The notes under the pieces were generated by a model, which ran no database searches, was not told the DNA's origin, and saw only the letters and a program-made list of their open reading frames with translations. A stretch of DNA of 64,000 nucleotides from contig NZ_WITI01000005.1 in assembly GCF_009601055.1 (NCBI RefSeq), positions 62,001 through 126,000 on the forward strand, written 5' to 3'. The number at the start of each line of letters is the position of its first letter. The first letter of the stretch is position 1. Positions 1 through 7,033 of this stretch are shown here, one piece after another. The translations under genes and the position numbers were made by a program. Source of the stretch: Lactococcus sp. dk101 (GTDB lineage: Bacteria > Bacillota > Bacilli > Lactobacillales > Streptococcaceae).

Positions 1-1091
1 AAGCCGAAGAAAAACCTGAACTTGATGAAGAAGCACGTAACTGGTTCCGTAAACTTGAAAATGGCGACGAAGAAGCTCTTGCCTTGTGGAAATGGTTCCG
101 TGACGAATCACTCGTTGAATTCAAACGTATTTACGACAAGTTGGACGTTGATTTTGATAGCTACAACGGTGAAGCTTTCTATAATGATAAAATGGCTGAA
201 GTTGTTGAAATCCTTGGACTTAAGGGATTGCTCAAAGAGTCTCAAGGCGCAACCATTGTTGAACTTGAAAAATATGACTTAAATCCAGCATTGATTAAGA
301 AATCTGATGGCGCAACGCTCTACATCACGCGCGACCTTGCTGCTGCTATTTATCGCAAACGAACTTATGATTTTGCGAAATCATTGTATGTCGTTGGTGG
401 CGAACAAACTGGCCACTTCAAACAACTCAAAGCTGTTTTGACTGAAATGGGCTACGAATGGGCAAAAGACATCGAACATGTTCCATTTGGTCTCGTTACA
501 CGTGATGGCAAGAAATTGTCCACACGTAAAGGAAACATCATCCGCCTCGAACCAACGATTGACGAAGCTGTTGAACGTGCTTTGAGCCAAATCAATGCGA
601 AAAATCCTGACCTTGCCAATAAAGAAACAGTTGCTCACCAAGTCGGTACTGGTGCCATCAAGTTCTATGACTTGAAAACTGACCGTACAAATGGATATGA
701 CTTCAATCTTGAAGAAATGGTTTCATTTGAAGGCGAAACAGGGCCTTATGTACAATATGCTTATGCGCGCATCCGTTCAATCTTACGTAAAGCCAATTTT
801 GCACCAAGCCAAGTTCAATTTACTGAACTTCCTGCTGAAGCCTGGGAAATCGTTAAAATTCTCCAAAACTTTGGCAATACCATTGGACGTGCTGCTGACA
901 AATATGAACCAAGTATTATTGCTAAATACGCCATCACATTGGCCCAAGCATTTAACAAATACTATGCACACGTTCGTATCTTAGAAGCCAATGAAGGCTT
1001 GCAAAGCCGTCTTGCACTTGCCAATGCAACAGCGATTGTATTGAAAGAAGCACTGCGCTTGCTTGGAGTGGAAGCCCCTGAAGAAATGTAA
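1..1091 (+). CDS. argS: Arginyl-tRNA synthetase, C-terminal part (5' end outside window)
   Basis: Charges tRNA-Arg with arginine in the cytoplasm. The open frame runs in from before base 1, so only the C-terminal ~363 residues are present. The class I KMSKS-type loop appears as [10 protein letters not shown] near 513-540, followed by the helical anticodon-binding domain with a PYVQYAYAR segment typical of ArgRS. The protein ends in GVEAPEEM, a usual ArgRS tail. An intrinsic terminator follows within 20 bases, so argS closes its transcript here. The identification is firm; the missing N-terminus is a window-edge effect. Confidence 0.97.
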   Translation, partial: AEEKPELDEEARNWFRKLENGDEEALALWKWFRDESLVEFKRIYDKLDVDFDSYNGEAFYNDKMAEVVEILGLKGLLKESQGATIVELEKYDLNPALIKKSDGATLYITRDLAAAIYRKRTYDFAKSLYVVGGEQTGHFKQLKAVLTEMGYEWAKDIEHVPFGLVTRDGKKLSTRKGNIIRLEPTIDEAVERALSQINAKNPDLANKETVAHQVGTGAIKFYDLKTDRTNGYDFNLEEMVSFEGETGPYVQYAYARIRSILRKANFAPSQVQFTELPAEAWEIVKILQNFGNTIGRAADKYEPSIIAKYAITLAQAFNKYYAHVRILEANEGLQSRLALANATAIVLKEALRLLGVEAPEEM

Positions 1092-1107
1092 TTTCTCAAG
1101 CGCTGAT

Positions 1108-1139
1108 AAAAAACTGTCCTTATCTGAGGACTGTTTTTT
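1108..1139 (+). terminator. Intrinsic terminator after argS
   Basis: Stem AAAAAACTGTCCT pairs with AGGACTGTTTTTT with one internal mismatch, and the second arm ends in a T-run. It sits 17 bases after the argS stop. Confidence 0.6.
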
Positions 1140-1178
1140 GTTGTCATTTTTATTTAGTTGCATAACGCTTTAACATTA

Positions 1179-1274
1179 TTAGTCTTTTTTCGTAAGAAAT
1201 ATAACTAATAAAACAATGAGCCACAAGCCTCCTGTGATAAAAATTAAAAACAAGTGAAGTAATAACTTTCCCAT
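1179..1274 (-). CDS. 31-residue hydrophobic membrane peptide
   Basis: A short frame that begins with ATG at 1274 behind a good ribosome-binding site (AGAGAGGA, 8 bases spacing). It encodes a single transmembrane segment, MGKLLLHLFLIF then TGGLWLIVLLVIFLTKKD. The TGGLWLIV core resembles small single-pass membrane proteins I have seen in Firmicutes, but I cannot name the family. It is transcribed away from the XRE regulator at 1451, with an inverted repeat between the two. Codons are ordinary and the basic tail would lie inside the cell. It could be chance, but start signal and topology together favour a real gene. Confidence 0.55.
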   Translation of the reverse strand: MGKLLLHLFLIFITGGLWLIVLLVIFLTKKD

Positions 1275-1354
1275 ATTTTTTATCCTCTCTGTCTGATTTC
1301 ATAAAACTAGAAAAATTCATATCTTTAATTTATCATATTCAACACGCCCATAGG

Positions 1355-1408
1355 TTCATTCTCTATACTTCACGGGTGTGCTAGTTGTCATAAACTATAG
1401 AGAATGAA
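1355..1408. promoter_or_regulatory. 13-bp inverted repeat between the small peptide and the XRE gene
   Basis: TTCATTCTCTATA (1355-1367) and TATAGAGAATGAA (1396-1408) are perfect complements 28 bases apart. They lie in the divergent intergenic region upstream of an XRE-family gene, where self-regulating operators commonly occur. Function is inferred from position. Confidence 0.5.
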
Positions 1409-1450
1409 TTCGCAAGTTTTACATCGCGTACAGTAGGAGGATTTCATATC

Positions 1451-1777
1451 ATGAAAAAAATTACCTCCGCTGGAGGACAAATGTCAACTGAATTTATTGC
1501 AATGCGACTATCCGGATTACGTAAATCCCGCAAGTTAACACAAGCAGAACTTGCCTCAAAAATTGGATGTGCTGAAGGAACAATCGGACACTACGAGCAA
1601 GGGACTAAGCTTCCCTCAATGAATAACTTTGTGAAAATTTGTGAAGTATTAAATTGTAGTGCAGACTACCTTTTAGGCCGTACGGATGATTTAAATTTCT
1701 ACCTGAACGGTGGTTTACCAAATGATTTAGGTAATGCACTTAATATAATTGTTGCTGCGTTGGAAAATCAAATCTAG
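1451..1777 (+). CDS. XRE-family transcriptional regulator
   Basis: Short helix-turn-helix repressor (108 or 98 residues). The HTH_3 domain covers roughly residues 16-72 with the pattern LRKSRKLTQAELASKIG...TIGHYEQG...P, followed by an SADYLLGRTDD stretch typical of phage-like and toxin-antitoxin-like XRE proteins. Two starts are possible. ATG 1451 follows AGGAGG with 10 bases spacing; ATG 1481 follows GGAGG at 1472-1476. The second site lies in a small hairpin, CCTCC(1464-1468)-GGAGG, so translation of the first codons could control the second start. Target genes are unknown; the inverted repeat upstream is a plausible own operator. Confidence 0.85.
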   Translation: MKKITSAGGQMSTEFIAMRLSGLRKSRKLTQAELASKIGCAEGTIGHYEQGTKLPSMNNFVKICEVLNCSADYLLGRTDDLNFYLNGGLPNDLGNALNIIVAALENQI

Positions 1778-1789
1778 TTATAAAAAATA

Positions 1790-1819
1790 GGAGAATAAAT
1801 TCAATTCTCTTATATTTTT
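1790..1819 (+). terminator. Weak terminator after XRE gene
   Basis: GAGAAT (1791-1796) pairs with ATTCTC (1804-1809), followed by TTATATTTTT. The stem is only 6 bp. Confidence 0.35.
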
Positions 1820-1837
1820 CTAACTTTAACCATATCA

Positions 1838-1876
1838 TGTTATAATTAAACCACTATAAGCTGTCAGCGCTGACAG
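1838..1876 (+). promoter_or_regulatory. Extended -10 promoter with palindrome in the leader
   Basis: TGTTATAAT (1838-1846) is an extended -10 element; no good -35 is visible. The 16-bp palindrome CTGTCAGCGCTGACAG lies at 1861-1876, between the -10 and the ribosome-binding site GAGGAG of the gene at 1900. Confidence 0.55.
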
Positions 1877-1899
1877 TCAAAATCAATAGAGGAGCATCA

Positions 1900-2604
1900 A
1901 TGAAAGCATTGGGAAAAGCTTTAGCAAATAAAGTCGCAACCATTATTATCGTCGTCCTTGTCCTAGTCATTGGATTTTTTGTCGCAAAGTCGTATTTTAA
2001 AGGACTTAATCCATTTTCTGGTACTACAAGCGCCGAATACACGAGCGTTGTCAATAAATTTTCACAGAAATCAGAACTCGTTGTTGCTGCTGCTGAGTCT
2101 GACACTACAACCACGCAGACCTTTACCAACAATGCTATTAAAGACTGGCCAAGCTGGTCTCAACCATTAACTTCATTTTTCGTTAGTCGAAACTTGACTG
2201 TTGAAGTCCCTGTTAAAACGGAGTTTAAACTTGCGCTTCAAGACATTACGGAGCAAGACGTCAACATTAAAGACAATGTTTTGACCTTCAAAAATCCGAT
2301 TACTGTCAATGTTGATTCTCAGCAAAATGGAACAATCACGACGGTAAAAACAGGCGCAGGACTTGTGGATCGAGTGGTTGATGCCGTCACAGCTGGAGCC
2401 GAAGCTCAAAAATTCTTCAGTGAAAAAACACAAGAAACAGTTTCAAAAACGACAAACACTGTCATGAATGACAAAGATCGCCAAGAAAAAGTGCGTAAAT
2501 ATGCTCAAGAGGACCTTGAAAATCTACTCAATCTCAAATCAGGAGAGCAACTCACTGTAAAATTACAAGCCAGTGATTTAAAGTTCGTCAATAGTGACAA
2601 TTAA
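1900..2604 (+). CDS. Membrane-anchored DUF4230-like protein
   Basis: Protein of 234 residues. Residues 10-30 form one strongly hydrophobic segment (KVATIIIVVLVLVIGFFVAK), so it is a signal anchor with the bulk outside the cell. The outer domain carries LTVEVPVKTEFKLALQ and a later amphipathic Glu/Lys/Gln-rich region (residues 165-215), which fits the DUF4230 family as I remember it; no catalytic role is known for that family. No Cys. The gene ends in the first copy of a 57-bp repeat that includes its stop codon and terminator. The two genes downstream have a similar anchor-plus-domain build and may belong to one surface module. Confidence 0.7.
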   Translation: MKALGKALANKVATIIIVVLVLVIGFFVAKSYFKGLNPFSGTTSAEYTSVVNKFSQKSELVVAAAESDTTTTQTFTNNAIKDWPSWSQPLTSFFVSRNLTVEVPVKTEFKLALQDITEQDVNIKDNVLTFKNPITVNVDSQQNGTITTVKTGAGLVDRVVDAVTAGAEAQKFFSEKTQETVSKTTNTVMNDKDRQEKVRKYAQEDLENLLNLKSGEQLTVKLQASDLKFVNSDN

Positions 2605-2653
2605 CCCCGTCATTACTGACAAAAATAAAAACGACTGATGTTCAGTCGTTTTT
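2597..2653 (+). repeat. 57-bp direct repeat, copy 1 (stop codon plus terminator)
   Basis: Identical over 57 bases to 4023-4079. It includes the last Asn codon and stop, a half-palindrome GTCATTACTGAC, and a strong intrinsic terminator (ACGACTGA-TGT-TCAGTCGT with T-run, 2627-2653). Two unlinked genes 1426 bases apart share exactly the same 3' end, which points to duplication or gene conversion. Confidence 0.9.
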
Positions 2654-2725
2654 ATTTTTAGAAAAGTTCACGCAAGATTTTACAATATATTATTTTGCTT
2701 ATTTTTATCACTATTATTTACACAA

Positions 2726-2762
2726 TTGTATTATTTACATGTTTTTGTTACAATATATACGT
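2726..2762 (+). promoter_or_regulatory. Promoter of the 2805 gene
   Basis: TTGTAT (2726-2731), 17 bases, TACAAT (2749-2754). An alternative is TTTACA (2734-2739), 17 bases, TATACG (2757-2762). Confidence 0.5.
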
Positions 2763-2804
2763 ATTGAAAAGAATAAATATTTTTATTTTCTCGGAGAAAA
2801 ATTT

Positions 2805-3470
2805 ATGAAAAACACATCAGATGGCAGAGCAAAATTTGGCTTCTCAAAGATTAGGAATTTTTTTAAAAAATATCTACTCATTGGCATTCTTGCCCTTGTA
2901 CTCATTTTAGTGGGTCCCTTATTATTGAAACAATGGATGAGTGTCATGATTGACACCTTCAATCCATTCCACGATCAACAAGTTGCTGTTGCAAAACATA
3001 ATAGATCTAACGATGCTTTTTCAGCAATTCAAGGCACTTCAGTTGATAGTATACCTCTCAATGGCATTGAAAAGATGTTTAATTGGACAAGTAAATCTAA
3101 AGATGAACTTATTATTTCCATTCCAAAAGTTAACAACACCAGTTCCCTTTTTTCAGACGATGCCTATAGCAAGGAACTCAAAGAAGCCTGGATTAACTCT
3201 ATTAACTCAGACGAACTGGAAAAGGAAGCAAAAAATTATCAGATTGATTATAATGGTTCACCAGTTAAAACCTATAACGATGGTGTTACCACAACTTATG
3301 GAGATATCACTAAAAACCAAGAAAATGATCTGACAAGCAAATTCAGTAAATATCTACACAACAACACAAAATTGGAATTTGGAAGTTGGGAAAAAGTTGA
3401 CAAGACTCCCAATGTAGAATTTACACGCAACAAAGATAAAAGCATTACGGTTAAAGGAATTTCATTGTAA
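2805..3470 (+). CDS. Anchored extracytoplasmic protein of unknown function
   Basis: ATG 2805 is chosen because CGGAGAAAA precedes it; an upstream in-frame codon at 2739 lacks a ribosome-binding site. The product has 221 residues. A basic N-terminus (residues 1-26) precedes one transmembrane helix (YLLIGILALVLILVGPLLL, about 27-46), then a soluble domain rich in Asn, Ser and Lys. The GTSVDSIP motif near residue 77 recurs as GTTVTGTP in the protein at 3599, so the two are probably diverged paralogues. I do not recognise a family. It has its own promoter, and no terminator separates it from 3599. Confidence 0.7.
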   Translation: MKNTSDGRAKFGFSKIRNFFKKYLLIGILALVLILVGPLLLKQWMSVMIDTFNPFHDQQVAVAKHNRSNDAFSAIQGTSVDSIPLNGIEKMFNWTSKSKDELIISIPKVNNTSSLFSDDAYSKELKEAWINSINSDELEKEAKNYQIDYNGSPVKTYNDGVTTTYGDITKNQENDLTSKFSKYLHNNTKLEFGSWEKVDKTPNVEFTRNKDKSITVKGISL

Positions 3471-3598
3471 AACACAATACTTTAAATCTTTTTCGTAAGA
3501 TCAAAAATGACATCAGACACGTCTCGATGACATTTGACAAAAAGGATAGTACTTATCTCCTTGATGAAAAAACAGTAGAAATCAAAGGAGTAGAATGA
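3455..3598 (+). pseudogene. Orphan C-terminal coding remnant
   Basis: This stretch stays open for about 48 codons in the frame one base before that of the preceding gene. It ends in a TGA directly touching the next ATG. Its last part, HVSMTFDKKDST then EKTVEIKGVE, resembles the tail of the 2805 protein (NVEFTRNKDKSITVKGISL). It looks like the end of a third paralogue that lost its body, and its final codons still carry the ribosome-binding site (AAAGGAG) of the 3599 gene. Homology rests on short similarity by eye. Confidence 0.4.
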
Positions 3599-4030
3599 AT
3601 GAAAACTTCAAAACGAACACACGTCATACAAATAAGTATTGTCTTACTCGCTCTTTTCGTAACAATTTTCATTGCTTATTCCAAAGGGAAAGATGATGTC
3701 GTCAATCGCTATAATACTGAGGAAAAAATTGAATCTGAGCTTTTTACAAATGTAAAAGGGACAACGGTCACTGGAACACCGCAAAGTAGCTTTAGTTCAA
3801 AAAAGACTTTCAAAAATCTGAAAATCGAAATTCCTAGTTTCGCTTCTGTTTACGATGATAAAAAAGCAGAATCTGTCAAGGCAACACAAATTATTAGTCG
3901 AGAAGATTTAGACCGCGATATCACAAGCTGGTTAAAAAAATCATATAATAAAAAAGAAGCTGCAAAAATTACTGACCATGTTGAAGTCTGGTATCGTGAC
4001 AACAAAATTATCGATGAATCCTACAATTAA
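3599..4030 (+). CDS. Small anchored protein, paralogue of the 2805 product
   Basis: 143 residues. One transmembrane segment at residues 9-27 (VIQISIVLLALFVTIFIAY) is followed by a Lys/Asp/Ser-rich outer domain with GTTVTGTP. ATG 3599 follows AAAGGAG with 8 bases spacing and abuts the TGA of the upstream remnant, so it was probably once translationally coupled. The protein is shorter than its neighbour and may be truncated. The 3' end is copy 2 of the 57-bp repeat. Unknown function. Confidence 0.65.
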   Translation: MKTSKRTHVIQISIVLLALFVTIFIAYSKGKDDVVNRYNTEEKIESELFTNVKGTTVTGTPQSSFSSKKTFKNLKIEIPSFASVYDDKKAESVKATQIISREDLDRDITSWLKKSYNKKEAAKITDHVEVWYRDNKIIDESYN

Positions 4031-4079
4031 CCCCGTCATTACTGACAAAAATAAAAACGACTGATGTTCAGTCGTTTTT
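4023..4079 (+). repeat. 57-bp direct repeat, copy 2 (stop codon plus terminator)
   Basis: Identical to 2597-2653. The hairpin and T-run (4053-4080) form the terminator of the 3599 gene. Confidence 0.9.
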
Positions 4080-4118
4080 TATCATTTCCCGTTACGAAAA
4101 TAAATTCACTTCACAATT

Positions 4119-5003
4119 TTACTTACAATCAGGACGCTTACCGTCCAGCCACCACAATTTAATCAGGGCTTGTGTGCCATCATTTTCGAAGCCTTTATCT
4201 GCCAACTGATCATATAAGCGCTTCGCTCCAGCAGTAGCAGGAAGATCAAGCGACATTTTCTCCGCTTCGGCAAGTGTAATGCCTAAATCTTTGATGAAAT
4301 GTTTGACGAAAAAGCCAGCCGTGAAATCCTCTCGCAGGATGCGAGGGGCATAATTTGTCAAGCTCCATGTAGCCGCAGAGCCACCACCGACAGTGGTCAA
4401 AACAGTATCAAGATTGAGTCCTGCTTTATCTGCATAAACCATCAGTTCAGTCATGGCGGTCATCGTTCCAGCAATCGCAATTTGATTGGCCATTTTTGTA
4501 TGCTGTCCGTTACCAGATTTACCTTGATAAGCAATCGTTTTTCCCATGATTTCAAACAGAGGTTTGACTTTTTCATAGACTTCTTCGTCCCCACCAACCA
4601 TGATGGTCAAACTTGCATTTTTTGCACCAATATCACCACCAGAAACTGGCGCATCAAGGCTGTCAGCGCTGACGGCTTTTGCTTTTTCAAAAATTTCAAC
4701 AGCAAGAGCTGGTTCTGATGTCGTCATATCAACAAGAATTTTGCCAGTCACATCAGCTTTAAAAACACCCGCCTCGCCAAAGTAAATTTCGCGTACGTCT
4801 TTTGGATAACCTACCATCGAAATGACAACTTCTGCTGCCTCAGCTACTTCTTGAGGGCTAGCGCAATAGGTTGCACCACGCGCAACCAAGTCATCTGTCT
4901 TTGCTTTTGTTCGATTGAAGACAAAAAGTTGATGTCCACCATCGAGCAAATGCCCCGCCATGCTAGCACCCATAACGCCCGTGCCAATAAATCCAATTTT
5001 CAT
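4119..5003 (-). CDS. NAD(P)-dependent 3-hydroxyisobutyrate dehydrogenase-family reductase
   Basis: 294 residues, the normal length for the beta-hydroxyacid dehydrogenase family (GarR, MmsB, glyoxylate reductases). The Rossmann fingerprint GFIGTGVMGASMAGHL starts at residue 4, and the substrate loop DAPVSGGDIGAKNASL is at about 116-131. The catalytic Lys is in GNGQHTKMANQ, and NAD_binding_11 forms the C-terminal half. Such enzymes reduce small semialdehydes or oxidise beta-hydroxyacids in the cytoplasm; the actual substrate cannot be read here. A CTGTCAGCGCTGACGG palindrome lies inside the gene at 4660-4675. It stands alone between terminators. Confidence 0.9.
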   Translation of the reverse strand: MKIGFIGTGVMGASMAGHLLDGGHQLFVFNRTKAKTDDLVARGATYCASPQEVAEAAEVVISMVGYPKDVREIYFGEAGVFKADVTGKILVDMTTSEPALAVEIFEKAKAVSADSLDAPVSGGDIGAKNASLTIMVGGDEEVYEKVKPLFEIMGKTIAYQGKSGNGQHTKMANQIAIAGTMTAMTELMVYADKAGLNLDTVLTTVGGGSAATWSLTNYAPRILREDFTAGFFVKHFIKDLGITLAEAEKMSLDLPATAGAKRLYDQLADKGFENDGTQALIKLWWLDGKRPDCK

Positions 5004-5103
5004 TTTTGACCTCCGCCAATTTTTTTATATTAGCAAGCACGAATCGTATCAAGAAACAAGAAAACTTCTTGATGACAAAGCGTCCATTGCAAAAAAATCA
5101 ATT

Positions 5104-5310
5104 TTATCGTTCTACATTATCTTTGCGTTTGCGTCCTTCTTTACGACGCAATTTCTTAATTTTTTCTAATCTGTAAGCATCTAATTTATAAGTTTTCATC
5201 AATTTTTCGATGTCTGCTCTTGATTGACCAACCGTCTCACCGATATTACTGAGCGAGCGGAGCGGGTTCTCATCTATCAATGCTTGCAATTCTGTTTTAC
5301 TAATTCTCAT
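5104..5310 (-). CDS. Small basic protein of unknown function
   Basis: 68 residues from ATG 5310, which follows GAAAGGGAAAG. The N-terminal half reads as two or three helices (MRISKTELQALIDENP, SNIGETVGQSRADIEKLM) that could form a minimal helix-turn-helix. The C-terminus is very basic (KIKKLRRKEGRKRKDN), suggesting nucleic-acid contact. No family recognised. It lies just upstream of the reductase on the same strand with about 100 bases between, and directly follows a tRNA gene. Confidence 0.6.
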   Translation of the reverse strand: MRISKTELQALIDENPLRSLSNIGETVGQSRADIEKLMKTYKLDAYRLEKIKKLRRKEGRKRKDNVER

Positions 5311-5367
5311 CTTTCCCTTTCTACACAAAAAGCGACCAGCTTTCCAGCCAACCGCCTTTCATTATGA

Positions 5368-5450
5368 TGGGGAAGAGGGGATTTGAACCCCCACACCCTA
5401 ACGAGTACATGCACCTGAAGCATGCGCGTCTGCCATTCCGCCACTTCCCC
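5368..5450 (-). tRNA. tRNA-Leu(CAG)
   Basis: Acceptor GGGGAAG pairs with CUUCCCC. The anticodon stem CAUGC/GCAUG encloses UUCAGGU, giving anticodon CAG. A long variable arm is present as in class II tRNAs, and the T-loop is GGUUCAAAUCC. CCA is not encoded. Confidence 0.96.
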
Positions 5451-5550
5451 AATAGGTCAAATGTCAAGCTTTTGAAAACTCAAACATTTTATCAACCTCT
5501 CTATGATACCAGTTTCATGGGAAATTTGCAAGAACTTTTAAAGCAGAAGC

Positions 5551-6411
5551 TTAGTTAAACATGAGTTTAAATACCGTTGCGGCAATGACACCACCTAAAA
5601 GTGGAGCAACAACAGGAACCCAAGCATACCACCATTTTGAGTCTGTTTTTTCGCCCAAAACAGATGTTGGCATGAACTTATAAACCAAACGTGGACCGAG
5701 GTCACGCGCAGGGTTAAGCGCTGCACCAGTTGGGCCACCAAAACAAGTGATAAGACCAACGAGCAACAAACCGATTGCCAATGCGCCAACCATTTTAGAG
5801 GCAGATGCACCTGAAACAGAAGTCCAGATTTGACTTACAGTGCTGCTTGATGTAATGTCTGCACCTTGTTCTTTAGCGTAATTCATATACCATTTGATTG
5901 ATTCTGCACCGAAGAAATTGGTTGTGAATCCCATAATACCAAAGACAAGAACAAATGTACCAATCATTTCGTTAACAAAACCATTGATCATGGCTTTTGT
6001 ACGACCTAAATCTTCAAGGGCATTTGTTGTAGCAAATGTGCCTAAAGCTAAGTCGCCATCGTTTGTTTTAAGGTAATATTGGTTGTAAATCGCAACAACG
6101 AGTAACTGACCAACAATAGCCCCCAAAAGTTGCGCCAAGATATATTGTGCAACGTGTGCCCAAGGGAAAAGTCCTGCAGAAGCAAGTCCGAGTGTCAACG
6201 CTGGGTTGACATGTGCACCTGAAACATTTGCAAAAACCAATACAGGAAGCATCAACGCAATCCCATATCCCCAAGCGATAGACAAGCCGCCCATCCCTTT
6301 GTTCTTAGATCCTTTCAACGTTACTGCAGCAATGGTCCCATTACCAAGCAAAACGAGAAACATTGTACCGATGCCTTCAGCAAGGTACTTAATCATCCAT
6401 GAATCTGTCAT
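5551..6411 (-). CDS. glpF: Glycerol uptake facilitator / aquaglyceroporin
   Basis: 286-residue MIP-family channel with six membrane segments and both pore half-helices: HVNPALT near residue 68 and ALNPARDLGPR near residue 233. The Asp after the second NPAR favours glycerol-conducting over water-only channels. It would let glycerol and other small solutes cross the cytoplasmic membrane. It is not linked to glpK or glpD in this window. An extended -10 (TGATAAAAT, complement of 6450-6458) lies upstream. The gap between the ribosome-binding site AAAGGA and ATG is rather long, about 13 bases. Confidence 0.93.
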   Translation of the reverse strand: MTDSWMIKYLAEGIGTMFLVLLGNGTIAAVTLKGSKNKGMGGLSIAWGYGIALMLPVLVFANVSGAHVNPALTLGLASAGLFPWAHVAQYILAQLLGAIVGQLLVVAIYNQYYLKTNDGDLALGTFATTNALEDLGRTKAMINGFVNEMIGTFVLVFGIMGFTTNFFGAESIKWYMNYAKEQGADITSSSTVSQIWTSVSGASASKMVGALAIGLLLVGLITCFGGPTGAALNPARDLGPRLVYKFMPTSVLGEKTDSKWWYAWVPVVAPLLGGVIAATVFKLMFN

Positions 6412-6553
6412 AATAAGTTCAATATCCTTTCAAATTGAAATATACCTTTATTTTATCATATAGAACTTAAATATAACTAATTTCATCATCTTTTTTTAAT
6501 CTTTTTTTAATTTGTCGATGAGTTGTTAACAATACTCGTATTGCCTCTTGATG

Positions 6554-6562
6554 TGATATAAT
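6554..6562 (+). promoter_or_regulatory. Extended -10 promoter of the 59-residue gene
   Basis: TGATATAAT, an extended -10, lies 37 bases before the start at 6599. No convincing -35 is present. Confidence 0.5.
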
Positions 6563-6598
6563 TAACTTAACTTATTTTAAATCATCAAAGGAGGCGTC

Positions 6599-6778
6599 AT
6601 GACTAAAGAAGAACTTGAAAACCGACTGAGAAAAGAACTCAATTTGCCTTTTTATAATGCAAAAATCGCAAACCGTGATTACACTGAACTTGAGTATCAA
6701 GATTTTAAAGCCACTCTACAAAAAGAGTATCTGGATTATGTCGATGAATACATTGATTATGCTGAAAATGATGTGTAA
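6599..6778 (+). CDS. 59-residue acidic protein, unknown
   Basis: ATG 6599 sits behind a near-perfect ribosome-binding site, AAAGGAGG, and an extended -10 promoter. The product is rich in Glu, Asp and Tyr, with predicted helices (MTKEELENRLRKELNLPFY, then QKEYLDYVDEYIDYAEND). No membrane segment and no Cys. No family recognised. The 3' end runs into a strongly structured intergenic region. Confidence 0.7.
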   Translation: MTKEELENRLRKELNLPFYNAKIANRDYTELEYQDFKATLQKEYLDYVDEYIDYAENDV

Positions 6779-6783
6779 TACTG

Positions 6784-6960
6784 TTTAACTTCTAAAAAGC
6801 ATAGAAGTTAAAGTTTGCGTTTTACGCAAACCACTTCTTGCGCTTAAAAGATTTGACCGTTTTCTCTAGTCGCTGAAGCGACTGATAAAAAGGCAAGCGC
6901 AAGGCAGTATATTTACAGTTAATCTACTAACCGACTTAAAAGTCGTTTAGAGGTTAACTA
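6784..6960 (+). other. Five stacked inverted repeats between the 59-residue gene and zwf
   Basis: Perfect or near-perfect stems follow one another. 6784-6794 pairs with 6802-6812 (11 bp). GTTTGCGT/ACGCAAAC pair at 6813-6831. CTTGCGCTT (6837-6845) pairs with AAGCGCAAG (6895-6903) and encloses AGTCGC-TGAA-GCGACT (6868-6883). A long stem with a mismatch spans 6917-6960 around CTAACCGACTT/AAGTCGTTTAG. None has a proper T-tail. It could be a structured 3' or 5' UTR or a small RNA; there is no coding evidence. Confidence 0.5.
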
Positions 6961-6999
6961 GTGTAAACTTGAGCATAAAATGTGTAAACTTAGTTTACA
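6961..6999 (+). promoter_or_regulatory. Putative zwf operator: TGTAAACTTAGTTTACA palindrome plus half-site
   Basis: A 17-bp palindrome at 6983-6999 with one central base, preceded at 6961-6969 by the same half-site GTGTAAACT. TAAAAT (6975-6980) between them could be a -10. The arrangement suggests repressor control of zwf; the binding protein is unknown. Confidence 0.45.
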
Positions 7000-7033
7000 G
7001 TGATTGATTTAAAGATGGAGAAAAGGAGAAATC

